Source of the DNA: an uncultured Corynebacterium sp.
GTDB lineage: Bacteria > Actinomycetota > Actinomycetes > Mycobacteriales > Mycobacteriaceae
Direction: 5' to 3'
DNA: 64,000 nt
Assembly: GCF_946222985.1 (NCBI RefSeq)
Contig: NZ_CAMIFY010000002.1
Coordinates: forward strand, 31,052 to 95,051
The position numbers were made by a program, and so were the translations under genes. Under the pieces are notes generated by a model that was not told the DNA's origin, did no database searches, and saw nothing but the letters and a program-made list of their open reading frames with translations. Below, piece after piece: positions 23,111-32,847 of this stretch (positions are counted from its first letter, which is position 1; each line of letters opens with the position of its first letter).

Positions 23111-24187
23111 TCACCCCGTGAACGGTGGCGCGTGGGTGAGCGTGTCGTCGAGGCCGCGGCGGCGCAGTTCGGCGCGGGCGCGTTCGAGGCCGCCGTGCTC
23201 GAGTGCGGCGAGCGAAGTCGTGCCCGTCCACACGTGCTTGCCGAACCGCGACACCGTGACCTTCAGGTCGCCGACGAGATGCTCCAGATCGCCGGGGGTG
23301 TTGCGATGCTCGGAGGGCAGGGGCACGGGCAACACGAAGGCCTGGTCGAGGGGCGCGGAGGCCTCGACCTCGATGCGCCAGCCGAAGCCACGGCCCGACA
23401 GCCGCCATTCCTCGTCGGAGGTGGTCGTGGTCACGGGGCTGACGACGGGGTCGCCCAGGCGCACGACGCGCCCGTCGGGAAGCATGACCACCAAAGCCGT
23501 GACCTCCACCTTCAAGGGCCCTGAGGTGACCAGGCCTCCGGCGAACGCCAGCGACGCGCCGGGTTCGTCGAACCCCTGCGCCTGCCCCCACCACCACGAC
23601 TCCGGGAAGCCCTCACGGCCCCAGTTCTTCTCCGAATAGACCTGGGCGCCGTCGAACTCCCAGGTCTCGTCGCCGATCGTCGCGATGCCCGACGCGCGGC
23701 CGCCCGGCAGCCACGGGTGCCAGTACTGGTTGAGGGCCGGGATCGACTGGAAGACGCTCGACCCACCGGCCAACCGGTGCGGCCACGGGGCCAGATCGTG
23801 GAAGGTGACGTCGAGCTTTGCATCGTCGCCGAGGTTGACGTGCAGCTCGCGGTCGTTGCCTTCGAATGCCGCGGCACCCGCGCCGCCTGCGTCTCCGCCG
23901 TCCGAACCGGAGAAACCGCCCCGCACGCCGAGGCCATCCGGGTCCGTCCACGAACCGTCGAGGGCTTCCGTTCGCACGAAACCGTTGGGCCACGACGCCA
24001 GGCCGATCGTCGACCACGTTCCTTCCGGACCCTCGTTCGCGCCGCACAGGGCGATGACCACCCTCCCGGTGTCCGGGTCGGTGATGCGCCAGAAGTATCC
24101 CTCCATGGCGACGCCGCGATGTGCGCGCCGGGGATCCCCGAAGAGGGGATCGGCGCCGGTGGAACGGTATCGGTCTAGGATGCCCAT
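23111..24187 (-). CDS. tocopherol cyclase-like family protein
   Basis: A 358-aa protein. The segments GYFWRITDPDTGRVVIALCGAN, ALNQYWHPWLPGG and AQVYSEKNWGREGFPESWWWGQA are those of the tocopherol-cyclase-like family, which adopts a two-lobed lipocalin-type beta fold. In plants and cyanobacteria the enzyme closes the chromanol ring of vitamin E; actinomycetes do not make tocopherol, so another lipid or isoprenoid quinone is likely the ligand. The start at MGILDRYR is where similarity begins. It is divergent from the sugar-dehydrogenase-like gene, with 98 bp between. Confidence 0.7.
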   Translation of the reverse strand: MGILDRYRSTGADPLFGDPRRAHRGVAMEGYFWRITDPDTGRVVIALCGANEGPEGTWSTIGLASWPNGFVRTEALDGSWTDPDGLGVRGGFSGSDGGDAGGAGAAAFEGNDRELHVNLGDDAKLDVTFHDLAPWPHRLAGGSSVFQSIPALNQYWHPWLPGGRASGIATIGDETWEFDGAQVYSEKNWGREGFPESWWWGQAQGFDEPGASLAFAGGLVTSGPLKVEVTALVVMLPDGRVVRLGDPVVSPVTTTTSDEEWRLSGRGFGWRIEVEASAPLDQAFVLPVPLPSEHRNTPGDLEHLVGDLKVTVSRFGKHVWTGTTSLAALEHGGLERARAELRRRGLDDTLTHAPPFTG

Positions 24188-24285
24188 GCCGTCAGTGAAG
24201 CACGGGGGAGGGCATCCGGGAAGGGGGCGGCGCGAAAACTCAAGGAGGAGAAATAACCGCTTCTCTTCGCCCGTACACTGCGGGC

Positions 24286-25527
24286 ATGCGACGACTTCTC
24301 GCCCTGACGGCCGCCGCTTCACTTCTGTTGGCGGCGTGCTCCGATGATTCCGGCGGGCCCGGAGGCGCGTCCGACGCCGATTCCGCCGGTGGGACCGGGG
24401 CCGCATCGCCCGATCGTGCGGGCGGCGATGGTGGCGACGGTGGGGCCGGCGTCGTCGGCGAGGTGTCCGAGGACTTCACCGTCACCGAGCAGGGGACCTT
24501 CGATGAAGGCTGGGCGATGGCGTTTCTGCCCGGCACGGATCATCTGCTGATCACCGAGCGCGGCGGCGGGTTGAAGTTGCGGAACCAGAACTCCGGCGAG
24601 GTCGTCGACGTCGCCGGCGCCCCGGAGGTCCACGCCGCGGGCCAGGCGGGAATGCACGACGTCATCCCCGGCCCGACGTTCGACGAGGACGGCACGGTCT
24701 ACCTCAGCTGGGTGCGCGATGACCCCGACGGTGCGCAGGGCGTCGTGGGGCGGGGGAGGCTGGACGTCGACGGTGGGCGGTTGAGCGACCTCGACGTCAT
24801 TTGGGAGCAGACCCCCGCTGCGGGAGACGGACACCTGTCGTTGCGGATGCTCGTCCAGGGCGAGCATCTGTTCGTCACGTCCGGCGACCGACAGGAATTC
24901 ACGCCGGCGCAGGACACGTCCGACAACCTGGGGTCCATCGTCCGGCTCACCCTCGACGGCGAGCCCGCGCGGGGCAATCCGTGGGCGGGGGAGGGCGGTT
25001 CGGAAAACGGTGCGGAAAACGGCGCCGCCCCGGAGAACAAGGCCGCCGAATTGTGGACCATCGGCCACCGCAATCCTCTGGGCATCGCCGAGGACGTCGA
25101 CGGCAACATCTGGTCGTCCGAGATGGGTCCGCAGGGCGGCGACGAGCTCAACCGCATCGACGCCGGCGCGAACTACGGCTGGCCGGAGGCATCCATGGGC
25201 GTCCATTACGACGGTGAGGACATTCCCGACCACGCCGACGGTGACGGCTTCACCGCTCCGGAAGCGCATTGGGTGCCCGCGATTTCTCCCGGCAACCTGA
25301 TGATCTACCGCGGCTCGCTTTTCGACGGCTGGTCCAACTCCGCATTGCTCGGTGGATTGTCCGGGCAGAAGATCGTCCGCGTCGAACTCGACGGCGATGC
25401 CGCGACCATCGCCGAAGAGTGGGACATGGGCGAGCGCATCCGCGCCATCGACGAGGCCCCGGATGGTTCGCTGTGGGTCCTCGAAGACGGCGCCGGCGGC
25501 CGGCTGCTGGAGCTCCGCCCGAAGTGA
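24286..25527 (+). CDS. PQQ-dependent sugar dehydrogenase-like lipoprotein
   Basis: A 413-aa protein. The signal peptide ends in the lipobox LLAAC (cysteine near residue 18), a disordered linker follows, and the mature part is a six-bladed beta-propeller of the soluble glucose/sorbosone dehydrogenase family (EGWAMAFLPGTDHLLITERGG, WTIGHRNPLGIAED, WSSEMGPQGGDELN, GANYGWPE). These family members oxidise sugars outside the cell with pyrroloquinoline quinone, but many actinomycete homologues have no proven activity. ATG 24286 lies 6 nt after TACACT, consistent with leaderless transcription. Confidence 0.82.
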   Translation: MRRLLALTAAASLLLAACSDDSGGPGGASDADSAGGTGAASPDRAGGDGGDGGAGVVGEVSEDFTVTEQGTFDEGWAMAFLPGTDHLLITERGGGLKLRNQNSGEVVDVAGAPEVHAAGQAGMHDVIPGPTFDEDGTVYLSWVRDDPDGAQGVVGRGRLDVDGGRLSDLDVIWEQTPAAGDGHLSLRMLVQGEHLFVTSGDRQEFTPAQDTSDNLGSIVRLTLDGEPARGNPWAGEGGSENGAENGAAPENKAAELWTIGHRNPLGIAEDVDGNIWSSEMGPQGGDELNRIDAGANYGWPEASMGVHYDGEDIPDHADGDGFTAPEAHWVPAISPGNLMIYRGSLFDGWSNSALLGGLSGQKIVRVELDGDAATIAEEWDMGERIRAIDEAPDGSLWVLEDGAGGRLLELRPK

Positions 25528-25535
25528 CCGGGCGG

Positions 25536-26147
25536 CTAGGAGCTGACGCCCAGCACCGTGCCGATCGTGGCGTCGTCGCCGAGCACGTCGAGCATGCAGG
25601 CGGCGAGGTCGGCGCGCGGGATCGACCCGGACAGCGTGCCCTCGTCGGAGACCTCGAGCGCGCGCCACGTTCCGGTGGCGGGCTTGTCCTTCAAGCCGGT
25701 GGGGCGCACGACGGTCCAGTCCAGGCCGGAGGCGAAGACGGTGGCTTCCTGCCGGTCGTGGTCGGCGAGCGGCTTGGCCAGCACGGCCTTCATCAGCACC
25801 CGCAACAGCGCGGGCATCTGGGATCCGGAATCGCCGGCGCCCAAGGACGACTGGACGACCAGGCGACGCACGCCCGCGTCCTTCATCGCCGCGATGGCGG
25901 CTTCGGTGACCTTCGTCCGCTGGTGCTCGACGCCCTTCGCACCGCCGACGGTGACGACCACGGCGTCGGCGCCGGTGATCGCCTCGCGCACGACGTCGAC
26001 GTCGGTGGCGTCGCCCGCGACGATCGTCGCGCCGGCGGGGCCCGTGCCGCTGCGGGAGACGACGGTGACGTCGTGGTCGGCGGCCATCGCCACCGAGGCC
26101 AACTGGGCTCCGGTGCCCTGCGAACCGCCGATGATGGTGATCTTCAC
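25536..26147 (-). CDS. NAD(P)-binding protein, NmrA/SDR-like
   Basis: A 203-aa atypical short-chain dehydrogenase. GTG opens KITIIGGSQGTGAQLA with the GxxGxxG dinucleotide motif. VVTVGGAKGVE, VRRLVVQSSLGAGDS and WTVVRPTGLKDKP follow the NAD(P)H-binding domain-13 pattern of redox sensors and flavin-reductase-like proteins. The classic YxxxK catalytic pair is not visible. GGGAGA precedes the GTG. It is convergent with the sugar-dehydrogenase-like gene 8 bp away. Confidence 0.82.
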   Translation of the reverse strand: MKITIIGGSQGTGAQLASVAMAADHDVTVVSRSGTGPAGATIVAGDATDVDVVREAITGADAVVVTVGGAKGVEHQRTKVTEAAIAAMKDAGVRRLVVQSSLGAGDSGSQMPALLRVLMKAVLAKPLADHDRQEATVFASGLDWTVVRPTGLKDKPATGTWRALEVSDEGTLSGSIPRADLAACMLDVLGDDATIGTVLGVSS

Positions 26148-26291
26148 GTGTGCTCTCCCGTGGTTGCTGATTGGTCGCCGAATCGGGCGTAATCTGCCAG
26201 GGTAATCGGGCCCCCGGGGCGTCGTCGACGTGGCCGTCGCAAAGCGGCGCCGGGGCCCGGCGAACCCGACCGACGCGAGCGAAGGACGATG

Positions 26292-27377
26292 ATGAGCGAC
26301 GCCGATGCGACCATGCGATCGGACTGGAGCCGCATCTGGCGGCTCGGCCCGCCGGTGATGCCCGTGGCCGACCGGTTGCGCCTGGGCATGCCGACGATCC
26401 TCATCCTCGTCGTCGGCGCTTTGATGGGCCGCTACCTCGACGCGTTGCTGGTGGGTCTGGGCACGTACACGGTGCTCTTCGGCGGCATCCCGGGGCGGCG
26501 TCATCGCGCGATCGTCATGGCGGCCGGGGGCGTCGGATTGGTCGCGGCGGTCAGTGCGGGAGTGGCGGTCGCCGGTTCCCTGCCCTGGACGCTGGTGGCC
26601 TTCGTCGGTGCGTCGTTGCTGGCGGTGGTCCTTGATTCGGCGGTGCGGTTGGGCCCGCCGGGCCCGTACTTCTTCACGCTGATGGTCGGTGGCGGCGGCA
26701 TCATCGGCATCGCGGGGTTCACGGTCGCCGACGTCGTGCCGCAGTTGGCCGCCGGCGCCGTCGTCGCCTTCGTCGCCGCGGTGGCGGGCGCGGATCGTCC
26801 CGAGCCCACCGCGGGCGACGGGGAGGGGACCGAGTCGCTTGACGACGGACCCGCGTCGACGTCGTCACGCGTTTTCTCCGACGTGCTCGCTCGCCTGACC
26901 TGGCCGCACCCGGACTCCGTGACGTTCGTCCGCGTGGTGGTGGCCACCCTGGTGACGTTCGCCGCCCTGACCCTGGCCAACGACTCGCACCCGTTCTGGG
27001 CCGTGCTGGTCGTCGTGCTGGTGCTGTCGTACCCCGGCGACCAGGGCACGCTGATGCTGCGGACGTTCCATCGCGTCGTCGGCACCGCGATCGGGTTCTT
27101 CGCGTTCTGGGCGTGGACCCTCGTCGCCCCGCCGGCGTGGGTCGCGTTCGTGGCCATCGGCGTGCTGCTGTGGATCACCATGGGGCTGGCGCCGCGCAAC
27201 TACGGCTACGCCTGCGTCGCCATCACGCTGCTGGCGCTGCTGATGACGCAGGCCCTGATGCCCGACGCCCCGCCAGGTCAGCTGGCCACGGCGCGCGTGA
27301 TCGACACCGTCGTCGGTGCCGTCGTCGCGATCGGGTGCATGCTGCTGATCCGGCCGTGGGGGCGGGTGCGGGCCTAG
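26292..27377 (+). CDS. FUSC-like integral membrane protein
   Basis: A 361-aa protein with two blocks of hydrophobic helices (about residues 30-160 and 215-355) separated by an acidic loop. FVRVVVATLVTFAALTLANDSHPFWAVLVVV and GTLMLRTFHRVVGTAIG match the second half of fusaric-acid-resistance/YccS-like proteins. The large cytosolic domain of full-length members is missing. The GAAGGA ribosome site fits the second of two consecutive ATGs. A role in efflux of aromatic acids is possible but unproven. The last 4 bp overlap the convergent DUF3592 gene. Confidence 0.7.
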   Translation: MSDADATMRSDWSRIWRLGPPVMPVADRLRLGMPTILILVVGALMGRYLDALLVGLGTYTVLFGGIPGRRHRAIVMAAGGVGLVAAVSAGVAVAGSLPWTLVAFVGASLLAVVLDSAVRLGPPGPYFFTLMVGGGGIIGIAGFTVADVVPQLAAGAVVAFVAAVAGADRPEPTAGDGEGTESLDDGPASTSSRVFSDVLARLTWPHPDSVTFVRVVVATLVTFAALTLANDSHPFWAVLVVVLVLSYPGDQGTLMLRTFHRVVGTAIGFFAFWAWTLVAPPAWVAFVAIGVLLWITMGLAPRNYGYACVAITLLALLMTQALMPDAPPGQLATARVIDTVVGAVVAIGCMLLIRPWGRVRA

Positions 27378-27784
27378 AGCGAGGCCTGCATGAGGATGAA
27401 CATCCCGGCCAGCACAAACGCCACGCCCGCGGCGCCGAGCAGTCCGTTGAGCAGGAACCGGGGGTCGGCCTGCCGGGGCACGCGGACCCGGCCGGGCTCG
27501 CCGTCGTCGGTCGGCGGATCGATGTCGACCTCGATGACCTGGCCGACGCGGGAGGCGGCGAAGTTGCTGTAGAAGGTGTCGGTGACCCGGCGCACCGTGC
27601 CGTCGCGGTCGGTGACCTCGAGGACCAGGGCGCGCAGATCATCGCCCGGGCGGCCGATGGAGCCGGTGACGGCGGCGGTGGTGCGGAAACGGCGCTGGTC
27701 GCGCTGCCATCGCAGGGCGGCCCACCCCACCGCCGCCGCGATCGCGACGACGCCGATGGCCAGCAGCACCGAGGCCACGAGCAT
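27374..27784 (-). CDS. DUF3592-like membrane protein
   Basis: A 136-aa protein with one hydrophobic helix at each end (residues about 2-24 and 112-133) and a beta-rich segment between (TTAAVTGSIGRPGDDL, DTFYSNFAASRVGQVIEVDIDP). This layout is that of DUF3592 proteins. The ATG is chosen over an adjacent GTG because it stands 8 nt from GGAGGT. Function unknown. Confidence 0.7.
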   Translation of the reverse strand: MLVASVLLAIGVVAIAAAVGWAALRWQRDQRRFRTTAAVTGSIGRPGDDLRALVLEVTDRDGTVRRVTDTFYSNFAASRVGQVIEVDIDPPTDDGEPGRVRVPRQADPRFLLNGLLGAAGVAFVLAGMFILMQASL

Positions 27785-27834
27785 CACCGATCACCTCCGT
27801 CGTCGTGGATCGAGCGTCGTTCAGCGCGTCGCCG

Positions 27835-28713
27835 TCAGGCTACCGCTCGCGCGGTCGTGCGCTTGGCGACGGCGGCGACGAGAACGACGACGGCCGCGCC
27901 GGCGGCGGTCCACGTCAACAGTTGGCTGTCGAAGGTGCCCTCGGTGCGGGCGACGGCGACCCAGGCCAGGTCCCACGCCGTGGCCAGCGCGGGGGCGATG
28001 CGGCCGCCGTCGCGAATCGCGGCGAGCACCGCGACTCCCGCGGCGACGACGATGCCGACGACGCCGACGGAGATCTCCTCGAAGGCGGTGATGCCCTCGG
28101 CGGCGAAGGTGGCGTAGACGTTGGCGAACGTCGCCACGAGCACCCAGCCGAAGTACAGGCCGAAGGTGCCGTCGGTGAGCACGAGCTCGACGGCGCCGCC
28201 GGTGCGCGGGCGTCCCAGGACGTACATGATCCGGACGAGCACGGCGAGCAGCACGAGGATCACGGCCACCGACAACCAGAGGGCGTCGAGCTGGACGGTC
28301 CACAACCACGCGCCGTTGAGGAACGCGGACAGGATCGCCCACGGGCGCAGCACGCGCTGGCGCTCGGAACGGCGGGCGACGGGAGTCAGCTGCCAGATCG
28401 CGTAGGCGGCCAGTCCGACGTAGATGACGCTCCAGATGCTGAAGGCCGTCCCGGCCGGAGCCAGGGGAGTCGCGTCGGCGGACAGGGCGCCGCCGGCGGC
28501 CTCGGCGACGGGCGTGCCGCCGAGTGCGCCGCTGCCGATGAAGGCCATGACGATCGCGGCGGCGACGCCGACGACGGTGATGATGGCCATCGGCCAGGGG
28601 TTGTGGTCGGGGTCGTGGGTGGCGGAGCGATCGGGGTCGCGATCGGGTCCGCGGCCGGAACCGTCGTGCGGGTCGGAGTGGCGGGCGCTGTGGGCTGAGG
28701 CGTTGTTGTTCAT
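27835..28713 (-). CDS. TspO/MBR-related membrane protein
   Basis: A 292-aa membrane protein. APAGTAFSIWSVIYVGLAAYAIWQ is the hallmark of the tryptophan-rich sensory protein family, and AWLWTVQLDALWLSVAVIL follows. It is longer than classical TspO (about 160 aa): there is a hydrophilic Asp/His-rich N-terminus of about 40 residues, and at least seven helices in total. TspO proteins bind porphyrins and influence stress responses, but this extended actinobacterial type is uncharacterised to my knowledge. It is on the same strand as the DUF3592 gene, 50 bp apart. Confidence 0.75.
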   Translation of the reverse strand: MNNNASAHSARHSDPHDGSGRGPDRDPDRSATHDPDHNPWPMAIITVVGVAAAIVMAFIGSGALGGTPVAEAAGGALSADATPLAPAGTAFSIWSVIYVGLAAYAIWQLTPVARRSERQRVLRPWAILSAFLNGAWLWTVQLDALWLSVAVILVLLAVLVRIMYVLGRPRTGGAVELVLTDGTFGLYFGWVLVATFANVYATFAAEGITAFEEISVGVVGIVVAAGVAVLAAIRDGGRIAPALATAWDLAWVAVARTEGTFDSQLLTWTAAGAAVVVLVAAVAKRTTARAVA

Positions 28714-28759
28714 GTCGTTGTCCCAGCGTACGGAAAAAACACGAACCCCGTGAGTGGCG

Positions 28760-29647
28760 TTAACCTGCCGTCGGCAGATCCCCGCGGCGCTCCAGCTCCC
28801 CGCGGTACTTCGCCATCCCCCTGCGTCCCAGCGGCTCGAGCCGGGGCAGGACGTGCGGCAGCAGCCCCGGGGCCAGCATCGCGACCCGGGCCAGCCACCC
28901 GTCGACCCGATTGGGGAACACCTCGGGCACGTGGCGCCCGATCACGTCGATGACCCGCGCGGCGATGTCCTCCGGCGACTGCGGGGGACCGAGGAACTGC
29001 AGCGCATTGCCGTCTTCGGCGACCTCCCGCCACAGCATGGGCGTGTCCACGGAACTCGGCAGCACCGTCGTCACCGCGATGCGCTCGTCGCGCAGGCTCA
29101 TCCCCAGCGACAGCATCGCCCCGCGCAGCCCGAATTTGCCGGCGGCGTAGACCGCCTGATCGGGCATCGGCATCACGCCGCCGAGCGAGCCGAGAACGAT
29201 GACGTGCGAGCGCACCCTCTTGGCCCGAGGCCGAGCCCGCATCTTCGCTCGGGCCCGCGACTTCACCCGGGCCCGCGCGCGTGATTCGTCCAACCGTCCG
29301 TTGCGCAGCAGCGGCAGGGCCAAGCGCACCAGGTGCATGGGGGACGCCAGATTGACGGCGAGTTCGGCGTCGACGTCGTCGGTGGTGCGATCGGCGAAGT
29401 TCTCGTTCGACACCATCCCCGCCGCATGGACGAGGACGTCGATGCGTCCGTGACGGTGCGAGACGTCGTCAAGCAACGTCCGCAGCGACGCGGGATCCGA
29501 GACGTCGACGTCCGGCAGGTCGGCCTCGACGACGATCGCCCCGGCGTCTCTCAGCGTCGCGACCATCGCCGTGCCGATGCCGCCGCGCGCGCCCGCGACC
29601 ACGGCGACGGCGCCGGTGAGATCGATGTCGCCTCGCGTGGGTGCCAT
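28760..29647 (-). CDS. short-chain dehydrogenase/reductase with Arg/Ala-rich insertion
   Basis: A 295-aa classical SDR. GARGGIG near residue 20 binds the cofactor, HAAGM is the NAG-type motif, the catalytic serine is in VLGSLGG, and YAAGK supplies Tyr and Lys. The C-terminus (PRLEPLGRRGMAKYRGELERRG) is like that of SDRs acting on lipids. Between the LPLLRNG helix and the serine strand there is an insertion of about 25 residues made mostly of Arg, Ala and Lys, encoded by GC-rich repeated DNA around 29218-29290. It is divergent from guaB1. Confidence 0.82.
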   Translation of the reverse strand: MAPTRGDIDLTGAVAVVAGARGGIGTAMVATLRDAGAIVVEADLPDVDVSDPASLRTLLDDVSHRHGRIDVLVHAAGMVSNENFADRTTDDVDAELAVNLASPMHLVRLALPLLRNGRLDESRARARVKSRARAKMRARPRAKRVRSHVIVLGSLGGVMPMPDQAVYAAGKFGLRGAMLSLGMSLRDERIAVTTVLPSSVDTPMLWREVAEDGNALQFLGPPQSPEDIAARVIDVIGRHVPEVFPNRVDGWLARVAMLAPGLLPHVLPRLEPLGRRGMAKYRGELERRGDLPTAG

Positions 29648-29678
29648 GGACGCACAGGTTACCGTCGGCCCAGGCTGA

Positions 29679-31175
<1,497 letters not shown>

Positions 31176-31230
31176 CGATCGGCGGGGACGGGCGGCGTCG
31201 CACAGCAGCCGTCGGCCGTAGCATGGTGAC

Positions 31231-32013
31231 ATGACAGCTTCGGATGCCCCCGCCACCACCGACGACACCGGAATCGCCGTCCTCGACTGCGGGCAATGGC
31301 GTCGCGTCCTGTGCGTCGTCGCGCACCCCGACGACACGGAATACGGCATCTCCGCGGCCGTCAGCGCCTGGAGTCGCTCGGGCATCGACGTGTCCTACCT
31401 GCTGCTGACCTCCGGCGAAGCGGGGATGCAACGCGATCCGGCCGAGGTCGGGCCGCTGCGCGCGAAGGAGCAGGAGGCCGCGTGCGCCCGCGTCGGCGTC
31501 GACGCCGACGACCTGGTCATCCTCGACCACCCCGACGGCCACCTCGTCGAGGGGCTCGACCTGCGCCGCGACATCGCCCGGCGCATCCGCCAGTTCCGGC
31601 CCGACGCCGTGGTGACGTTGACCTTCGAATTCGAAGCACCCCACGGCCTCAACCAGGCCGACCACCGCGTCGCCGGCCGCGCCGCCATCGACGCCGCACG
31701 GGATGCGGCGAACCGGTGGGTCTTCCGCGAGCTCGCCGAGGACGAGGGCCTCGAGCCGTGGGAGCCCGACGTGTTCCTGGTGGGGCAGGTGAACAACCCC
31801 ACCCACGTCGTGCCGGTGGCCGCCGACGACGTCGACGCCGCCGTCGAGTCCCTCGCCTGCCACGAGCAGTACCTCGCCGACCTGCCGGACCACCCGAAGC
31901 CCGCGGATTTCATCCCGCCGATGCTGGCCGACGCCGGCGCACTCGTCGGCGAGCCGCACGGCGTCGCCTTCCGGGTTCACGAGCTCGGCGGCGTGGCCAA
32001 GTCCCGCGACTGA
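31231..32013 (+). CDS. PIG-L family deacetylase
   Basis: A 260-aa zinc-dependent deacetylase-like protein. VVAHPDDTEYG supplies the HPDD zinc site, LLTSGEAGMQ follows, and NQADHRVAGRAA supplies the third histidine ligand. The family includes MshB and mycothiol-conjugate amidase. This one has no clear feature of either, so the N-acyl substrate is open. ATG 31231 lies 6 nt after TAGCAT with no Shine-Dalgarno sequence. It is followed by the antiporter operon, which has its own promoter. Confidence 0.85.
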   Translation: MTASDAPATTDDTGIAVLDCGQWRRVLCVVAHPDDTEYGISAAVSAWSRSGIDVSYLLLTSGEAGMQRDPAEVGPLRAKEQEAACARVGVDADDLVILDHPDGHLVEGLDLRRDIARRIRQFRPDAVVTLTFEFEAPHGLNQADHRVAGRAAIDAARDAANRWVFRELAEDEGLEPWEPDVFLVGQVNNPTHVVPVAADDVDAAVESLACHEQYLADLPDHPKPADFIPPMLADAGALVGEPHGVAFRVHELGGVAKSRD

Positions 32014-32055
32014 CCCCGGGGCCCGCATCCCCGCTGGGTCGGTTGCACCCGTTCT

Positions 32056-32084
32056 TTGTCGGCCCCGGGTTATTCGCGTTAAAT
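32056..32084 (+). promoter_or_regulatory. promoter of the mnh antiporter operon
   Basis: TTGTCG (32056-32061) and TTAAAT (32079-32084) are separated by 17 bp, giving a transcript start near 32091 and a leader of about 75 nt before the first gene. Confidence 0.6.
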
Positions 32085-32164
32085 CAGTGAGGGATCACGC
32101 ACGCGCCCGGGTGATCGATGACCGACACACGCAACTACCGACTCGACGTGAGGGGGAGCGCCGG

Positions 32165-32515
32165 ATGGTGGAGCTCGCGGCCCTGGCGGTCGTCGTCATC
32201 CTCGTCCTCAACCTCGTCGTCGCCACGGTCATGACCTGGCGCCGGCATCCCCGCGACGGGTGGTTGCCGGTCATCCTCCTCGGCGGCACCTCGATGATCG
32301 CCGTCGTCGCGGTGGGCACGATGCTGCTGCCCGAAACCGCCCTCAACCGCGATCGGGGGATCGACGTCGCCCTCGTCGTGGCGTTCATGGCCGCCGTGGC
32401 GGCGGTGGTTCCTGCGGTACTGGTGCGGGCCGCCGCCAAGCAGGATGCTGCGGGCCGGACTCCGGGCTCCGACTCCGACCCCGAGCCCGCGCAGGACCCG
32501 GAGGCCGCGTCGTGA
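32165..32515 (+). CDS. mnhF: Na+/H+ antiporter subunit F (MnhF/MrpF)
   Basis: A 116-aa protein with three hydrophobic helices (VELAALAVVVILVLNLVVA, LPVILLGGTSMIAVVAVGT and ALVVAFMAAVAAVVPAVLV) in the MrpF layout, plus a polar C-terminal tail of about 25 residues (AAKQDAAGRTPGSDSDPEP). It is the first gene of an eight-gene operon. The start is chosen because of GAGGGGG upstream; the frame is open back to 32087. The stop overlaps the GTG start of the next gene by 4 bp. Confidence 0.8.
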   Translation: MVELAALAVVVILVLNLVVATVMTWRRHPRDGWLPVILLGGTSMIAVVAVGTMLLPETALNRDRGIDVALVVAFMAAVAAVVPAVLVRAAAKQDAAGRTPGSDSDPEPAQDPEAAS

Positions 32516-32847
32516 GCTTCCTCCTCGACCTCCTCACGGTCGTGCTCCTGCTGGTTGGCTCGGCGTTTTTCACCGCCGGGACGATCGGCCTGATCCGGTT
32601 CCCCGACATCCGCAGCCGCCTGCATGCGCTGACCAAGGCCGACGGGCTCGGGTTGGGGTTCATCGTGCTGGGCGTCGTCCTGCAGGCGCCGTCGGCGGCG
32701 GTCGGCGCCCTGGCGGTGTTCGCGTGGGTGGCCGCGTTGGCGGCGGCGTCGGCCTCCGCGCGGGTGATCGCGGCGAGGGCCGCGCACCGCGAGCCCGGGC
32801 CCCGTCGTGATCCGCAGCGGAAGGCGGTGACCGATGTTGATGGCTGA
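32512..32847 (+). CDS. mnhG: Na+/H+ antiporter subunit G (MnhG/MrpG)
   Basis: A 111-aa protein starting at GTG in a GTGA overlap with mnhF. FFTAGTIGLIRFPDIRSRLH followed by ALTKADGLGLGFIVLG is the highly conserved MnhG core. Three transmembrane helices are followed by a short basic tail. It is an essential accessory subunit of the hetero-oligomeric Mrp complex. It overlaps the next gene by 14 bp. Confidence 0.92.
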   Translation: MSFLLDLLTVVLLLVGSAFFTAGTIGLIRFPDIRSRLHALTKADGLGLGFIVLGVVLQAPSAAVGALAVFAWVAALAAASASARVIAARAAHREPGPRRDPQRKAVTDVDG

